Shown here in pieces: positions 37,250-48,051 of a DNA stretch of 64,000 nucleotides (its first letter is position 1; the number at the start of each line of letters is the position of its first letter). A program made the translations under genes and the position numbers. The notes under the pieces are model-generated. The model searched no databases and was not told the origin of the DNA. It saw only the letters and a program-made list of their open reading frames with translations. The stretch is from NCBI RefSeq assembly GCF_016888165.1, contig NZ_JACSWC010000437.1, positions 33,278-97,277 of the forward strand, given 5' to 3'. This DNA is from Halomicronema sp. CCY15110. Its GTDB lineage: Bacteria > Cyanobacteriota > Cyanobacteriia > Phormidesmidales > Phormidesmidaceae.

Positions 37250-37858
37250 ATGCCCTACTACTGGTTCAAAGCGTTTCACATTATCGGCGTTGTCGTTTGG
37301 TTCGCGGGGTTGTTTTACCTCGTGCGTCTGTTTATCTATCACGTCGAAGCGGAGGCCGAACCCGAACCCGCCGCGACCATTCTCAAAAACCAGTACTCCA
37401 TCATGGAAAAGCGGCTGTATCGCATCATCACCACGCCAGGGATGATTGTGACCGTGGCCATGGCGATCGGGTTGCTATGGACGAATCCCGAATGGCTGAA
37501 GCAAGGCTGGATGCACGCCAAGCTAGGCTTTGTGGCGCTGCTGCTGTTTTATCACCATTACTGCGCCCGGATCATGAAGCAGCTTTGGCGGGGCGAGTGC
37601 AAGTGGGGTAGTAAGCAACTGCGAGCGCTGAATGAGGCTCCTACGCTGTTGCTAGTCGTCATCGTCATGCTGGTCATTTTTAAAAATCAGTTGCCCACTG
37701 ACGCGACCACCTGGCTCATTGCCGGACTGGTGCTCTTTATGGCGGTGACGATTCAGCTGTATGCCCGCAAGCGCCGCCTGGATCAAGAACGCGAACTCGC
37801 CGCAGCTACAGCCCCGGTGGAAGCCTCGGAGCAGACCCCGGAACCCGCCCAAGGCTAA
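37250..37858 (+). CDS. hemJ: protoporphyrinogen IX oxidase HemJ
   Basis: A 202-residue membrane protein of the HemJ type, which oxidises protoporphyrinogen IX to protoporphyrin IX for haem and chlorophyll synthesis in most cyanobacteria. The N-terminus YYWFKAFHIIGVVVWFAGLFYLVRLFIYHVEA carries the conserved histidines of the haem site, and WMHAKLGFVALLLFYHHYCARIMKQL is the second conserved block. Four membrane helices are visible. The C-terminal 25 residues are Ala/Glu/Pro-rich and may vary. There is no operon partner. Confidence 0.93.
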   Translation: MPYYWFKAFHIIGVVVWFAGLFYLVRLFIYHVEAEAEPEPAATILKNQYSIMEKRLYRIITTPGMIVTVAMAIGLLWTNPEWLKQGWMHAKLGFVALLLFYHHYCARIMKQLWRGECKWGSKQLRALNEAPTLLLVVIVMLVIFKNQLPTDATTWLIAGLVLFMAVTIQLYARKRRLDQERELAAATAPVEASEQTPEPAQG

Positions 37859-37988
37859 TTCCCATTACCGTTTCCCGAATCGGCAGTGCCGTTTCTAAAA
37901 AACTGCTGTAACCTTTAGCCGAATAGGCTATCCGCGAACTGACGGGATGGGTGCTGAACAGTCAGATACTGCTGCAAAGGTGACGGAC

Positions 37989-39053
37989 ATGAAATGGGTG
38001 AATACTGGCCTGATGATGAGTGGCTTGGTGGCAATGACGATGTCAGTAGGCGCGATCGCTGCCACACAGACTAAAGCGATCGCATTACCGCGATCGCTGG
38101 CAGCAACCGACACCGTCCATGCTCCCACAGTCGCCACTGCGGCACCGACTGTCATCAGCCAGGGCAGCGTCGCCGTTGACTATCGCGTCCCGGCCTTACA
38201 AAGAGACTTCACCGGCAGCTTGTGGATTAGTACCTGGCGCGGCCAAATCGCCCGCATTAATCCCGAAACGGGGGTGGTGCAAGCGCAAATCACCATGCCC
38301 GATCGCACGACTAGCGCGCTGGCCCAAGACCGCGTCGGCCGCATTTGGGTGGGCACCTCTTCCGGTTTAGTGCGAGTCGATCCGCGCAGCAATCAAGTCA
38401 CTGCTAGCAACTTTGCCCTGCCCTCTAGTCGGGTGCTGTCGCTGCTGATCGACACGCGCGGCTTTTTGTGGGTGGGTACCGATCAAGGATTAGCGATGGT
38501 CAGCCCCGACCAGGGGTTGCTGATGACGACCCTGCGCGGCCTGTCTGGTGTCAGTGCCAACGTGATGGAACTCGATAATAATGGGCACCTGTGGGTGGGC
38601 ACGCTGAACGGCCTGACCCAAGTGAATACCGCCAGCGGGGCCGAAATGCGCGTGGTGCGCAACATTCCTGGCGACATCGTGCAAGCGCTGACCCGCGACG
38701 CTCAGGGCAATCTCTGGGTGGGGACGCCAGCCGGGTTGTTTGTGGTCACTCCGGACAACGGTCAACTCGTGCGGCGTGTCGGGGCCATGGTTGGGCAAAA
38801 CGTGCTTTCCCTCGCCATGGACGCCAATCAAGCCATGTGGGTCGGCACCGAATCGGGCCTCGTCACCCTCAACCCCTACAACGGCGAAATTTTTGGCGAA
38901 GTGTTGGGCCTACCCGGTCGCCAAACCCTGGCAATTTCGCCGGAGACAGGCAACAAAGTGTGGGTGGGCACCCGCGAAGGCTTGGGCTGGGTGAGCACGA
39001 GCACGGGCCGAGGGGTGCCGCATATTGGCTATTCCAATCCGGGTGCCCTGTAG
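37989..39053 (+). CDS. exported beta-propeller protein, two-component-regulator propeller type
   Basis: A 354-residue protein. After the ATG at 37989 comes a signal-like hydrophobic segment (VNTGLMMSGLVAMTMSVGAIAA). The rest contains six to seven propeller blades with the recurring pattern G-x-L/I-W-V-G-T-x-x-G-L (for example GRIWVGTSSGLVRV, GFLWVGTDQGLAMV, GHLWVGTLNGLTQV, GNLWVGTPAGLFVV). This Reg_prop repeat usually forms sensor domains of hybrid kinases, but here there is no kinase part, so it may be a free-standing periplasmic ligand or carbohydrate-binding protein. A start at 37947 is possible. Function is unknown. Confidence 0.8.
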   Translation: MKWVNTGLMMSGLVAMTMSVGAIAATQTKAIALPRSLAATDTVHAPTVATAAPTVISQGSVAVDYRVPALQRDFTGSLWISTWRGQIARINPETGVVQAQITMPDRTTSALAQDRVGRIWVGTSSGLVRVDPRSNQVTASNFALPSSRVLSLLIDTRGFLWVGTDQGLAMVSPDQGLLMTTLRGLSGVSANVMELDNNGHLWVGTLNGLTQVNTASGAEMRVVRNIPGDIVQALTRDAQGNLWVGTPAGLFVVTPDNGQLVRRVGAMVGQNVLSLAMDANQAMWVGTESGLVTLNPYNGEIFGEVLGLPGRQTLAISPETGNKVWVGTREGLGWVSTSTGRGVPHIGYSNPGAL

Positions 39054-39130
39054 GGCAAAAAACCAAGCTGGCGCGGCGGTGATTTACCGTAGGGATACGC
39101 GGACAGGTCTGAGATAGGAGAACCCAGAGC

Positions 39131-39622
39131 ATGATGATGAGATCGCGTTGGCTCCAGCCCATTTTGTTGATCACGTTAATCGTGGGAATTTGGGGAATAC
39201 CGAGCAATTTTGCCGGGGCCATCACAGCCCCTGAGCCCCCCCTTTGCGATGCTGCCCTGGCCACCCCAGACACCTGTGCCTCCCTGGTCGACCAGACCTT
39301 GAAAGCGATTCCCCCCGGTTTTTACGGCATCCTTCAAACTGACCAGCTCAAAGCCAAGATTGAGACCGAAAATCCGCTGCTGGTGGATGTGCGAGAGCCG
39401 ACAGAATTTTTGCGGGGATATATTCCCAACGCCATCAATATTCCGTTGCGATCGCTCGGCGACCGGCTCGATGACATCCCCCGCGATCGCCCCGTCATCC
39501 TGTATTGCTCCACTGGGTACCGCACCGGACTCGGCGTCATGGCCCTGCATCTTTGGGGCTACGACAACGTGCAGGGCTATCCCCCCAGCTACCAAGGCTG
39601 GCTCCGCGACAATCCATCCTAA
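39131..39622 (+). CDS. exported rhodanese-like protein
   Basis: A 163-residue protein with an N-terminal signal peptide or anchor (LQPILLITLIVGIWGIPSNFAGA). A single rhodanese domain covers about residues 65-160, with PLLVDVREPTEFLRGYIPNAINIPL and the active-site Cys in the loop YCSTGYRTG. It should transfer or reduce sulfur species, or bind thiols, outside the cytoplasm; the actual substrate is unknown. TAGGAG lies about 11 bases before the ATG. It lies 77 bases after the propeller gene and may share its transcript. Confidence 0.87.
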   Translation: MMMRSRWLQPILLITLIVGIWGIPSNFAGAITAPEPPLCDAALATPDTCASLVDQTLKAIPPGFYGILQTDQLKAKIETENPLLVDVREPTEFLRGYIPNAINIPLRSLGDRLDDIPRDRPVILYCSTGYRTGLGVMALHLWGYDNVQGYPPSYQGWLRDNPS

Positions 39623-39633
39623 CGTTGGCCTCC

Positions 39634-39673
39634 TCACACCCTCACACCCTCACACCCTGCCACCCTCACACCC
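39634..39673. repeat. short array of TCACACCC octamers
   Basis: Five 8-base units (TCACACCC three times, TGCCACCC, TCACACCC) lie 12 bases after the rhodanese stop, followed by a C-rich stretch to about 39690. The unit is the reverse complement of GGGTGTGA in the array at 36666-36737. Confidence 0.8.
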
Positions 39674-39765
39674 CCCTCCCCCCTCCCCCAAACACCACTG
39701 GTCAGCGATGATAGAGAGAATCGGTTGGGTAGTCTGACCACCGAATCTCTGGGAGATGACATCAC

Positions 39766-40545
39766 ATGGCAGTTCGGGTCAATCAATTTGCAGATTGGAA
39801 ACAGCAAGGTCAACCAGTCGCAGTGCTGACCGCTTGGGATTATATGTCGGGGCAAATGGCCGACCAAGCTGGGGCTGATATGATCTTGGTCGGTGACTCT
39901 TTGGCCATGGTGGCGCTGGGCTATAACAACACCTTGCCTTTGACCCTGGACGACATGCTGCATCATGCCAAGGCAGTGCGACGAGGCGTTAAGCATGCGC
40001 TACTGGCTGTTGATTTACCGTTTTTGAGTTTTCAAATTTCCGAGGCTGAGGCGATGCGTTCAGCGGGTCGTCTGCTCAAGGAAGCCGGAGCCCAGGCAGT
40101 CAAGCTGGAAGGGGGCTATCCGCGCATGGCGGCAACCATTCAACGGTTAGTGGAAGCGGGCATTCCGGTGGTGGGGCATGTGGGGTTAACGCCGCAGTCC
40201 GTGAATCAGGTCGGGGGCTTTCAAAAACAGGGCAAGTCACCGGAGGCCGCCGATCGCATTTTGCAAGAGGCGATCGCGATCGAAAAGGCCGGAGCCTTCG
40301 CCATTGTGCTGGAGCATATTCCCAGCAAGCTGGCCAAGACCATCACCGCAACCCTCAGCATCACTACGATTGGGATTGGCGCGGGCCAGTTTTGCGATGG
40401 TCAGGTGCTGGTCACCGCCGACGTGCTGGGCCTTTCCGATTGGCAGCCGCCCTTTGCCAAACGCTATGCAGAGTTGCGCAACCAGGGTATTCAGGCCGCC
40501 AAGGCATTTTGTGATGAGGTGCGATCGCTCCAGTTTCCTGAATGA
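39766..40545 (+). CDS. panB: 3-methyl-2-oxobutanoate hydroxymethyltransferase
   Basis: A 259-residue TIM-barrel enzyme that makes ketopantoate from alpha-ketoisovalerate and 5,10-methylenetetrahydrofolate, the first step of pantothenate and CoA synthesis. Conserved blocks are [29 protein letters not shown] (metal ligand Asp in VGDS), [36 protein letters not shown] and [13 protein letters not shown] (catalytic Glu). Length is standard. It stands alone with no other pan gene in the window. Confidence 0.96.
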   Translation: MAVRVNQFADWKQQGQPVAVLTAWDYMSGQMADQAGADMILVGDSLAMVALGYNNTLPLTLDDMLHHAKAVRRGVKHALLAVDLPFLSFQISEAEAMRSAGRLLKEAGAQAVKLEGGYPRMAATIQRLVEAGIPVVGHVGLTPQSVNQVGGFQKQGKSPEAADRILQEAIAIEKAGAFAIVLEHIPSKLAKTITATLSITTIGIGAGQFCDGQVLVTADVLGLSDWQPPFAKRYAELRNQGIQAAKAFCDEVRSLQFPE

Positions 40546-40569
40546 TCGCAACGTCAACCAGTTCCGACC

Positions 40570-41586
40570 TCAAGACTGCAAGAGGGTCGCCACCGCTTGG
40601 CGGATAAAGGCTTCGTCCTCAGCGTTTTGGTAAGGGTTACCCGCGCGATGGCCCCAAATGGAGGGGATCGGCGAGTACGTGGCCCCGGCAATCAGTTGCG
40701 CTTCGGCGGCACAATCATCCGGTGTGAAATATAGGTCAGTGCTGGCAGGCATGACCAGCGTTTTGGCCTGAATCCTACTCATCGCCCTGGCGTAATCGCC
40801 TTCAAAAACGGGCGTATTCCCCACGTCGCAGCGGAGCCAGGTGTCAATCATGGCAATCAGATTATGGGGATCACGCTGGCGATAGTTCGCTTCCCAGCCG
40901 CGCTGCAAATAATCTTCCAGCGAGTCATAGCCGAACTGAAGATAGGGTTGCTCACGATAGTAGGCCTGGGACGCGGCCCAACTGGCGTAGATGCGGGCAT
41001 AGGCTTGATAACCGCGATCGGGCACGCCGGTGAAGCGGTGCCCGTTCCAAGCGGGATCTGCCGTCAGGGCCGATCGCAAACTCCATAAAAAGATTTTGTT
41101 GTGATCCGTCGTTTTGGCCGTGCCGCACAGGGCCGCCAGGCGTTCAACCCGGTCAGGGTAATGGCTGCCCCAGTAATAGGCTTGCTGCGCCCCCATCGAC
41201 CAACCGTAAACTAGCGCCAGCGTGTCAATGCCAAAAACCTCGCGCAACATCTGCGCTTGAGCGCGAATGTTGTCGTAATGGGTGAACCAAAACCCATCTT
41301 CTGCCAGGCCACAGTGGTCATCATTGCTGGGTGAGGTGGAAAGGCCATTGCCCAACTGGTTGGGAATGATGATGAAATAGCGCGTGGGATCGAGAATGCG
41401 ATCGCGGCCAATCAGCCAGTCAATATCGCTGTGCTGAGCGCCGTATGAGGTGGGATACAGAATTACGTTGCGGCGATCGCTGTCCAATTCCCCATAGGTC
41501 TGGTAAACCAGTCGCGCCGCTGGCAGCGTCACCCCACACTGCAGCGCCAAGTCTTTAATCACATACGTTTGGGCGTCGGAAGTCAT
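40570..41586 (-). CDS. MetX-like alpha/beta-fold hydrolase/acyltransferase
   Basis: A 338-residue alpha/beta hydrolase. The nucleophile Ser lies in VYGWSMGAQQAYYWG, the acid Asp in VMPASTDLYFTPDD and the His in PSIWGHRAGNP. Segments VYQTYGELDSDRRNVILYPTSYG and FIIIPNQLGNGLSTSPSN resemble homoserine O-acetyltransferase (MetX) and relatives. The elbow G-W-S-M-G-A fits that superfamily. True MetX is usually longer, so substrate is open. It overlaps the desaturase gene by 4 bases (ATGA) and is co-expressed with it. Confidence 0.82.
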   Translation of the reverse strand: MTSDAQTYVIKDLALQCGVTLPAARLVYQTYGELDSDRRNVILYPTSYGAQHSDIDWLIGRDRILDPTRYFIIIPNQLGNGLSTSPSNDDHCGLAEDGFWFTHYDNIRAQAQMLREVFGIDTLALVYGWSMGAQQAYYWGSHYPDRVERLAALCGTAKTTDHNKIFLWSLRSALTADPAWNGHRFTGVPDRGYQAYARIYASWAASQAYYREQPYLQFGYDSLEDYLQRGWEANYRQRDPHNLIAMIDTWLRCDVGNTPVFEGDYARAMSRIQAKTLVMPASTDLYFTPDDCAAEAQLIAGATYSPIPSIWGHRAGNPYQNAEDEAFIRQAVATLLQS

Positions 41587-42509
41587 GCGGCTGATTGCCC
41601 CAAATTACTGATCACTGAGCGATTCACATGAAGGTAGCCCGGCTCGACCTGGGCGAAGTGGGGGGACAACGTTTCGTGCGCTGCTGGCAACCGATGGAAG
41701 GGAATCGACGGATATAAATGGTGCTCCGCGTGGAAAGGCATATTCCACATCATGAGCTTGATCGGCCACAGGGTCAGCGTGGTGCGGGTATTGGTGAGCG
41801 GATTATCGCCATCGGGGCAACCAGTGTGCTCGGCAATGAGGATAAACCGCAAGATGGGTTGCCCCACTGCTAACGGCAGCACCCAGTAGAGCAAAAACCA
41901 CGGTTGTTGGAAAAAGATGGAGAGGGCGATCACGGCTCCATAAACGCCCAACTGCAGCCAGGTTGACCGCTGCACTTCCCGGTAGGCGGTTTCTGGCAGA
42001 TAAGGCATCCCGGCAAAATCGCCCCGCGCGACCTGCCAGTGTCCGCGAATTTTGCCCAACCACCAGGGAATCCCGCTCATCACCCACAGATACTCCGCCC
42101 CGGTGACGGGAATCAAATCTTCGAGTTCCGGATCTTTGCCCGGCACCTTGGTATAGCGGTGGTGCCACTTGTGATAGCGCCGATAAAACGTGCTGTTGTA
42201 GCCCGATAGGACTCCCGCAATCCAGCCCACCCCGTCATTGACGCGATTGCTGGCAAAAGCTGAGCGATGGACGCATTCATGCACGGCGGCAAACATGGAT
42301 GCCAAGCTAAAGCCGTAAATCACCAGGGCTGGGAGGGCGATCGCCCAGTTGCCCCGCTGCGTCGCCCAGAGGGCGGCACTGGCCCCCATCACGGCAAGGT
42401 GCGCCACCAACTGCCCAAAACCCCGCCAATTTGAGCGCTCATTCAACTGCTTCAACTCATTTGCCGAGAGCAATTGACGCGGATCAGTGCCAATTTCCTG
42501 TGCTGTCAT
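41583..42509 (-). CDS. membrane fatty acid desaturase/hydroxylase-family protein
   Basis: A 308-residue di-iron membrane enzyme. The three histidine boxes are present: HECVH (residues 77-81), HKWHH (113-117) and HAEHH near residue 260 (NMPFHAEHHLYPSIPFHRL). Four to five membrane helices separate them. The boxes and YGFSLASMFAAVHECVHRSAFA fit fatty acid desaturases and related hydroxylases; regiospecificity cannot be told. The ATG at 42509 is used because the upstream frame is Arg-rich and not family-like. It shares a 4-base overlap with the MetX-like gene downstream. Confidence 0.87.
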   Translation of the reverse strand: MTAQEIGTDPRQLLSANELKQLNERSNWRGFGQLVAHLAVMGASAALWATQRGNWAIALPALVIYGFSLASMFAAVHECVHRSAFASNRVNDGVGWIAGVLSGYNSTFYRRYHKWHHRYTKVPGKDPELEDLIPVTGAEYLWVMSGIPWWLGKIRGHWQVARGDFAGMPYLPETAYREVQRSTWLQLGVYGAVIALSIFFQQPWFLLYWVLPLAVGQPILRFILIAEHTGCPDGDNPLTNTRTTLTLWPIKLMMWNMPFHAEHHLYPSIPFHRLPAAHETLSPHFAQVEPGYLHVNRSVISNLGQSAA

Positions 42510-42636
42510 GCCGGGCCTACATCTCCTGAGACGAATATCTATAACCAACACAATCGTTGATCATAAAGGCTTGTAGGGCGTTCCAAATGTAATCGCCATT
42601 ACGATTAGGGCAATGATGAGCCGCTGACGGCCTCAG

Positions 42637-43029
42637 CTATTCGCCCCAAAACGGTTCGATGCGAGCGATGGTGTCTAAACTGGCCAGATTAATCAGGACA
42701 TCCCGATAGTTGGGTTGGTGAGTTTCCCCGATCGCCAGCACCTCGGTCTCATCACAACCGATACGCCCTGGCGACTGGGGGTAAATCATCAGCGTTGGAT
42801 CGATACTTTGTACCGTTTCGATCGCTGCCAAATCGTTGGGTACGCAAAATTCATAGCTCAGCGATCGCTTACCATCGTCAGGGCCATACAGGCCAAATTC
42901 ATCTAACTGATCCAGGTCAAACCCAATTTTGTCGATGGCGTCATCGTTAGCTGGGCAAGCCGACACAGGCCACGATAGTGTCAGCGTGCTGCATCCCAGG
43001 GTGGCCGCGATCGCGATGAGTCGTTGCAT
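42637..43029 (-). CDS. small exported protein, unknown function
   Basis: A 130-residue protein with a signal peptide (QRLIAIAATLGCSTLTLSWPVSAC, cleavage near VSA-CP). The mature part is acidic with cysteines in YEFCVPNDL and RIGCDETE, which could form a disulfide. There is no known motif. It lies between the desaturase gene and the diguanylate cyclase gene on the same strand, but the gaps (127 and 90 bases) do not force an operon. Confidence 0.6.
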   Translation of the reverse strand: MQRLIAIAATLGCSTLTLSWPVSACPANDDAIDKIGFDLDQLDEFGLYGPDDGKRSLSYEFCVPNDLAAIETVQSIDPTLMIYPQSPGRIGCDETEVLAIGETHQPNYRDVLINLASLDTIARIEPFWGE

Positions 43030-43119
43030 TTCTCACTCCTCAATCTTGGCCGTTATCATAGCGACGGCAGTTGGCACTCAGCTGCGAGCGGTGACCACCT
43101 CACCAACTGGACCCGACCT

Positions 43120-46074
43120 TTAGCGACTGATGAAACATTGGCAGTTATTGCGGCCAGCTTGCTTGGCCGCATACAGGGCTTGATCGGCCTGGCGAATCAG
43201 CACATTCGGTTTTTGCCCGGCTGCCGGAATAATCGCACTCACCCCCAGGCTGGCAGTCACCACTTGCTCCACTTCGGACGCCCTATGGGAAATCTGGAGG
43301 GCGCGAATCGCTTCGCAAATGCGCCGGGCGATTGCGAAGGCTCCTTTCAGCGGCGTGTTCGAGAGCACCACGGCAAACTCTTCCCCCCCGTAGCGAGCTA
43401 CCAAATCTGAGGAGCGCTGCACCACGGTCAAAGCGGCCTGGGCCACTTCATACAAACACTGATCGCCCATTTGGTGGCCGTAGGTATCGTTAAATCGCTT
43501 GAAATAATCGAGATCAAACAAGATCAAAGAAAGCGGTTCTTGCTGCCGCTGCGATCGCTGCCATTCCCGCTCCAAATGCTCGTCGAGGCGGCGGCGATTG
43601 GCGAGTGTGGTGAGCGAGTCGGTAAAGGACAGCTTTGCCAACCGCTCATTAGCCGTGCGCAATTCAGCTTCAATCCGCTTGCGATCGCTAATGTCACGAA
43701 TCATCACTAACACTTCGTTTTCGGTCACGGGCACCACGCGCACTTCCTCTTGCTGCTGGATGTCTCCCACTTGGGTGATTTGTTCATAGATCTGCATTTG
43801 GCCGGTGGCAAGGGCTTGCTGGGCGGCCTCCATCTTGCGCTGTACGTGCGCCAACAACGTATCGGATGTCGCCAAATCCCAAAGGTTTTGCCCCACCTGA
43901 TTGTCGACATTCTCCAGCAGATCGGCGAAGTTATGGCCCGTCATATAGTCGAGAATCACCCCATCCTGCCGCATGTGAAACATCAAGTCAGGCATGGATT
44001 TCAAGATCGCTTGCTTTTGCGCTTCGCTCTTACGCAACGCGATTTCCGCCTGCTTTCGTTCATCAATATTTTGAATGATGAGCAGAGCTTCGTCTTCGTT
44101 AATAGGCGTGATTCTGACTGCCTCATGCTGCCAACCCGAGGTCGTCGGAATCTTTTGTTCATAAACGGCCATTTGCCCGCTGTCTAAAACTTGGCGCACG
44201 GCTTGGATTTGGGTGTCAATGTGCTTCCGGTAAAAATCATTGTGGGCAAACTCAAAAATATTGCGCCCCACAATGTCATCCACTCCGGTCAGCAAATCCC
44301 CCGTGTTCTCAGTTCTGAAATAATCGAGAAAGGTGCCATCGCGATGCAGGCGCACCATTAGGTCAGGAATGGCTGACAGAATCGCCCGCTTCTCTTGCTC
44401 ACTCCGTTTCAGGGCCAATGCTGCGGTTTTGCGATCCGTAATGTCGCGCACAATAAACAGCACTTCGTCAGCCCCCTGAGGCACGATGCGCACTTCCTCG
44501 TGTTGGGTACGGTCATTCACCTGCAGCGTTTGTTCAAACACTTGCATCTGCCCCGTGACGATCGCCTGCTCGATGTAGTGCAGCTGTTGTTGAGCGATCG
44601 CCGCCGGTACGTTTTCCGTGATGTGCCGTCCGGTGGGGTCATCTCCCTCTGGCAAGTAATCTAGCTTTGCATTCAAATGCACGTAGCCTAGCCAATAGCC
44701 GCCACGACTCACGCGAAACATCAGATCAGGCAGGGCGGCAATGATGCGGTGATGTTGGGTGGTGAGCTGTTGATGGGCCTGCTCAGCGGCCTTGCGATCG
44801 CTGATGTCGCGCACAATCAACAACACTTCATCAGCCCCACAGGGCACAGCGCGCACCTCTTCATACTGCGGTTTACCATTGATCGGAATCACCTGTTCAG
44901 CGGCTTGAATCTTGCCTGTGGCCAGGGCCTGACGGATCAGGCTGAGTTGTTGCTGAGCTGCGGGTGGCGGTAGGTAATCCGTAATGTGATGGCCGCGAAT
45001 ATCGGAGCCGTGGGGGAGAACATCGATCGTGGGATTCGCCCGGACGTGGTTGAGATAATAACCATGGCGGTCAGCCCGCACAATTAGATCGGGAATGGCT
45101 TGCAGTACCGCCGTCACTTGGGCGACCTGCTCAGACCAATCTTGGGTGGCGGGATCACGATCGCGATCTGCCCACAGTACCCCGTGCCAACACACCGACC
45201 CATCTGGCCGCTGTTCGGCTTGGGCCCGCGTGGTCAGCCAATGCACCTGGCCATCAGGAGTGGTGCTGCGCCATTCGTATACCAACACCGATTGTGTCCG
45301 GAGACTCCGAACCGCCCGTCGTCGCAGGGTCCGGCGATCGCTCGTCGTCATTTGACCAAATAGATAGTGCGCAGGATTTTGGCAAACCTCGCACTGGGGT
45401 GCGGCAAACACCGCCGCCACCTGGGGATTGAGATATTCACCGGTCATGACCCGATCAGCGCCCACCCGCAGCGAATACATGGCCGCCGGTACCGCTTCAG
45501 CAAATCGCTGCCACTTCAGGTGATCCTGCAGTTCTTTCTCACGCCATTGCCGAATCAGAATTTCCTGTTCTAGGGCCATGGTTTGATGCTGAATTTGCTC
45601 TCTGCGCGGACTAGCCGCATCAGCCGCCATCACCGCACACTGCGCCTGGGCTGTAATATCTTGATAAACCGCGATCGCACCAACGATGTCCCCATCGTCG
45701 CGCTGTAAGGGATAAGCCTGAGACTGTAATACGACAGAGCGATTGGGACTCATCACCAAGATATCTGCCACCGTCGTGGCGTTACCCTGCAAAGCTTGAA
45801 ATATGGGCAGCGCTTCGGTCGCATAAGGCTGTTGAGTGGGTAATTGTTGAAAGCCGCAATGGCTCACCAAGTTGGCGATCGTAATGTGCTGATGGCGATC
45901 GTTCCCCAGTTCCAAAAGGGTTTTAGCAGCATCATTCAAATAGTGAATCGCCCCTGCCGCATTGTGCATCACAATGCCAATCGGCAACACATCGAACAAG
46001 TTGCCCTCTCCAGATGCCAAAGCGTCAACAAACACTTGCATCGTTCCCAGAGTTGATTTTGATAAGGTGCCCAT
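43120..46074 (-). CDS. diguanylate cyclase with six PAS domains
   Basis: A 984-residue soluble protein. Two N-terminal PAS-like domains differ from each other (about 20-130 and 170-290). They are followed by four tandem PAS units of about 125 residues that look like recent duplications: each starts near AIPDLMxRxxRxGxxLDY and ends in a VRDISDRK-like linker. The C-terminal GGDEF domain has the active motif GGEEF (near residue 895) and keeps the inhibitory site RSSD five residues before it. It should make cyclic di-GMP in response to redox, gas or small-ligand signals. There is no membrane helix or EAL domain. The start is uncertain; ATG at 46041 is an alternative. Confidence 0.9.
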   Translation of the reverse strand: MGTLSKSTLGTMQVFVDALASGEGNLFDVLPIGIVMHNAAGAIHYLNDAAKTLLELGNDRHQHITIANLVSHCGFQQLPTQQPYATEALPIFQALQGNATTVADILVMSPNRSVVLQSQAYPLQRDDGDIVGAIAVYQDITAQAQCAVMAADAASPRREQIQHQTMALEQEILIRQWREKELQDHLKWQRFAEAVPAAMYSLRVGADRVMTGEYLNPQVAAVFAAPQCEVCQNPAHYLFGQMTTSDRRTLRRRAVRSLRTQSVLVYEWRSTTPDGQVHWLTTRAQAEQRPDGSVCWHGVLWADRDRDPATQDWSEQVAQVTAVLQAIPDLIVRADRHGYYLNHVRANPTIDVLPHGSDIRGHHITDYLPPPAAQQQLSLIRQALATGKIQAAEQVIPINGKPQYEEVRAVPCGADEVLLIVRDISDRKAAEQAHQQLTTQHHRIIAALPDLMFRVSRGGYWLGYVHLNAKLDYLPEGDDPTGRHITENVPAAIAQQQLHYIEQAIVTGQMQVFEQTLQVNDRTQHEEVRIVPQGADEVLFIVRDITDRKTAALALKRSEQEKRAILSAIPDLMVRLHRDGTFLDYFRTENTGDLLTGVDDIVGRNIFEFAHNDFYRKHIDTQIQAVRQVLDSGQMAVYEQKIPTTSGWQHEAVRITPINEDEALLIIQNIDERKQAEIALRKSEAQKQAILKSMPDLMFHMRQDGVILDYMTGHNFADLLENVDNQVGQNLWDLATSDTLLAHVQRKMEAAQQALATGQMQIYEQITQVGDIQQQEEVRVVPVTENEVLVMIRDISDRKRIEAELRTANERLAKLSFTDSLTTLANRRRLDEHLEREWQRSQRQQEPLSLILFDLDYFKRFNDTYGHQMGDQCLYEVAQAALTVVQRSSDLVARYGGEEFAVVLSNTPLKGAFAIARRICEAIRALQISHRASEVEQVVTASLGVSAIIPAAGQKPNVLIRQADQALYAAKQAGRNNCQCFISR

Positions 46075-46799
46075 GGGCGCTGCGTGTAGCAAAAGAGATG
46101 AGAGGGATAAGGGTGGAATAACTTATGCGTGCCATAGATGAAACCGTCCTCATATCAGTCTACTCCAGTGATCTGGGTCACCTGACGGCGAATATACGCA
46201 AAACAATGTTGACGTACCGCAGCTTACCCGTATATTCATAAATCCTGGTCGCGAGCGGGTCTGGCCAATCGGGTGCCCGCATTCAACTTAACCTCACTGC
46301 AGGATGCAGTCGCCGTATGAAACTCAGCATCCCCATCGGTGACGCTTCACTCACTACGAGTAAAAACAATGCTCTACTGATTATTTTGGAACACTACACC
46401 AAAACTTCACAAGCACCCAGGGGCGCACTGCGTTTGACCCAGATGACGGTAACCGCCTCCACCGAAGTTGACCCAACATTAGCCGGACCACGACTGAAGT
46501 ATTTGTGAACGAACCAACCGAGGGAACGAAAAAAGCGCCGTATCGGTAGTCGCAGTCCGCAAGCTCTTCTCTTTTAGATGCCCTCAATCAGGGAGAAAAT
46601 TCGTTGGGGTGGTTGCAGCCTCTTTAGGGAATTACCAAGATGTGCGATCGCTGCAGCCTGGTTGGGGCAATGACCCAACTCAAATATCTTTGCGAAGATC
46701 GGCGGAAGCGCCCCTGAGCCAGGATGGGCCTCAAACCAGAACGCTGCAACCCCTCGCCGGATTAGCCTACGAGGGATGACATTGATTTCTGGAGCACAC
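46075..46799. other. intergenic region with a 9-base palindrome
   Basis: This 725-base gap contains no protein I can support; a 63-residue plus-strand frame at 46317-46508 has no family-like sequence. A perfect inverted repeat, GAATATACG at 46190-46198 and CGTATATTC at 46229-46237, lies about 120 bases before the cyclase start and could be an operator or hairpin. Confidence 0.4.
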
Positions 46800-47951
<1,152 letters not shown>

Positions 47952-48051
47952 TCATCCCTGTCAGAGTAACCCTAACGGCGAATGAGTGCTGCACTCTGTA
48001 TGCGGTCAAACCTTACAGGTTGCGAATAGCTTTGTGCTCTAATCCAATAGA

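Noticed and set aside
46317..46508. 63-residue frame in the gap before frmA
   Set aside because: No family resemblance, no ribosome site and no conserved context.
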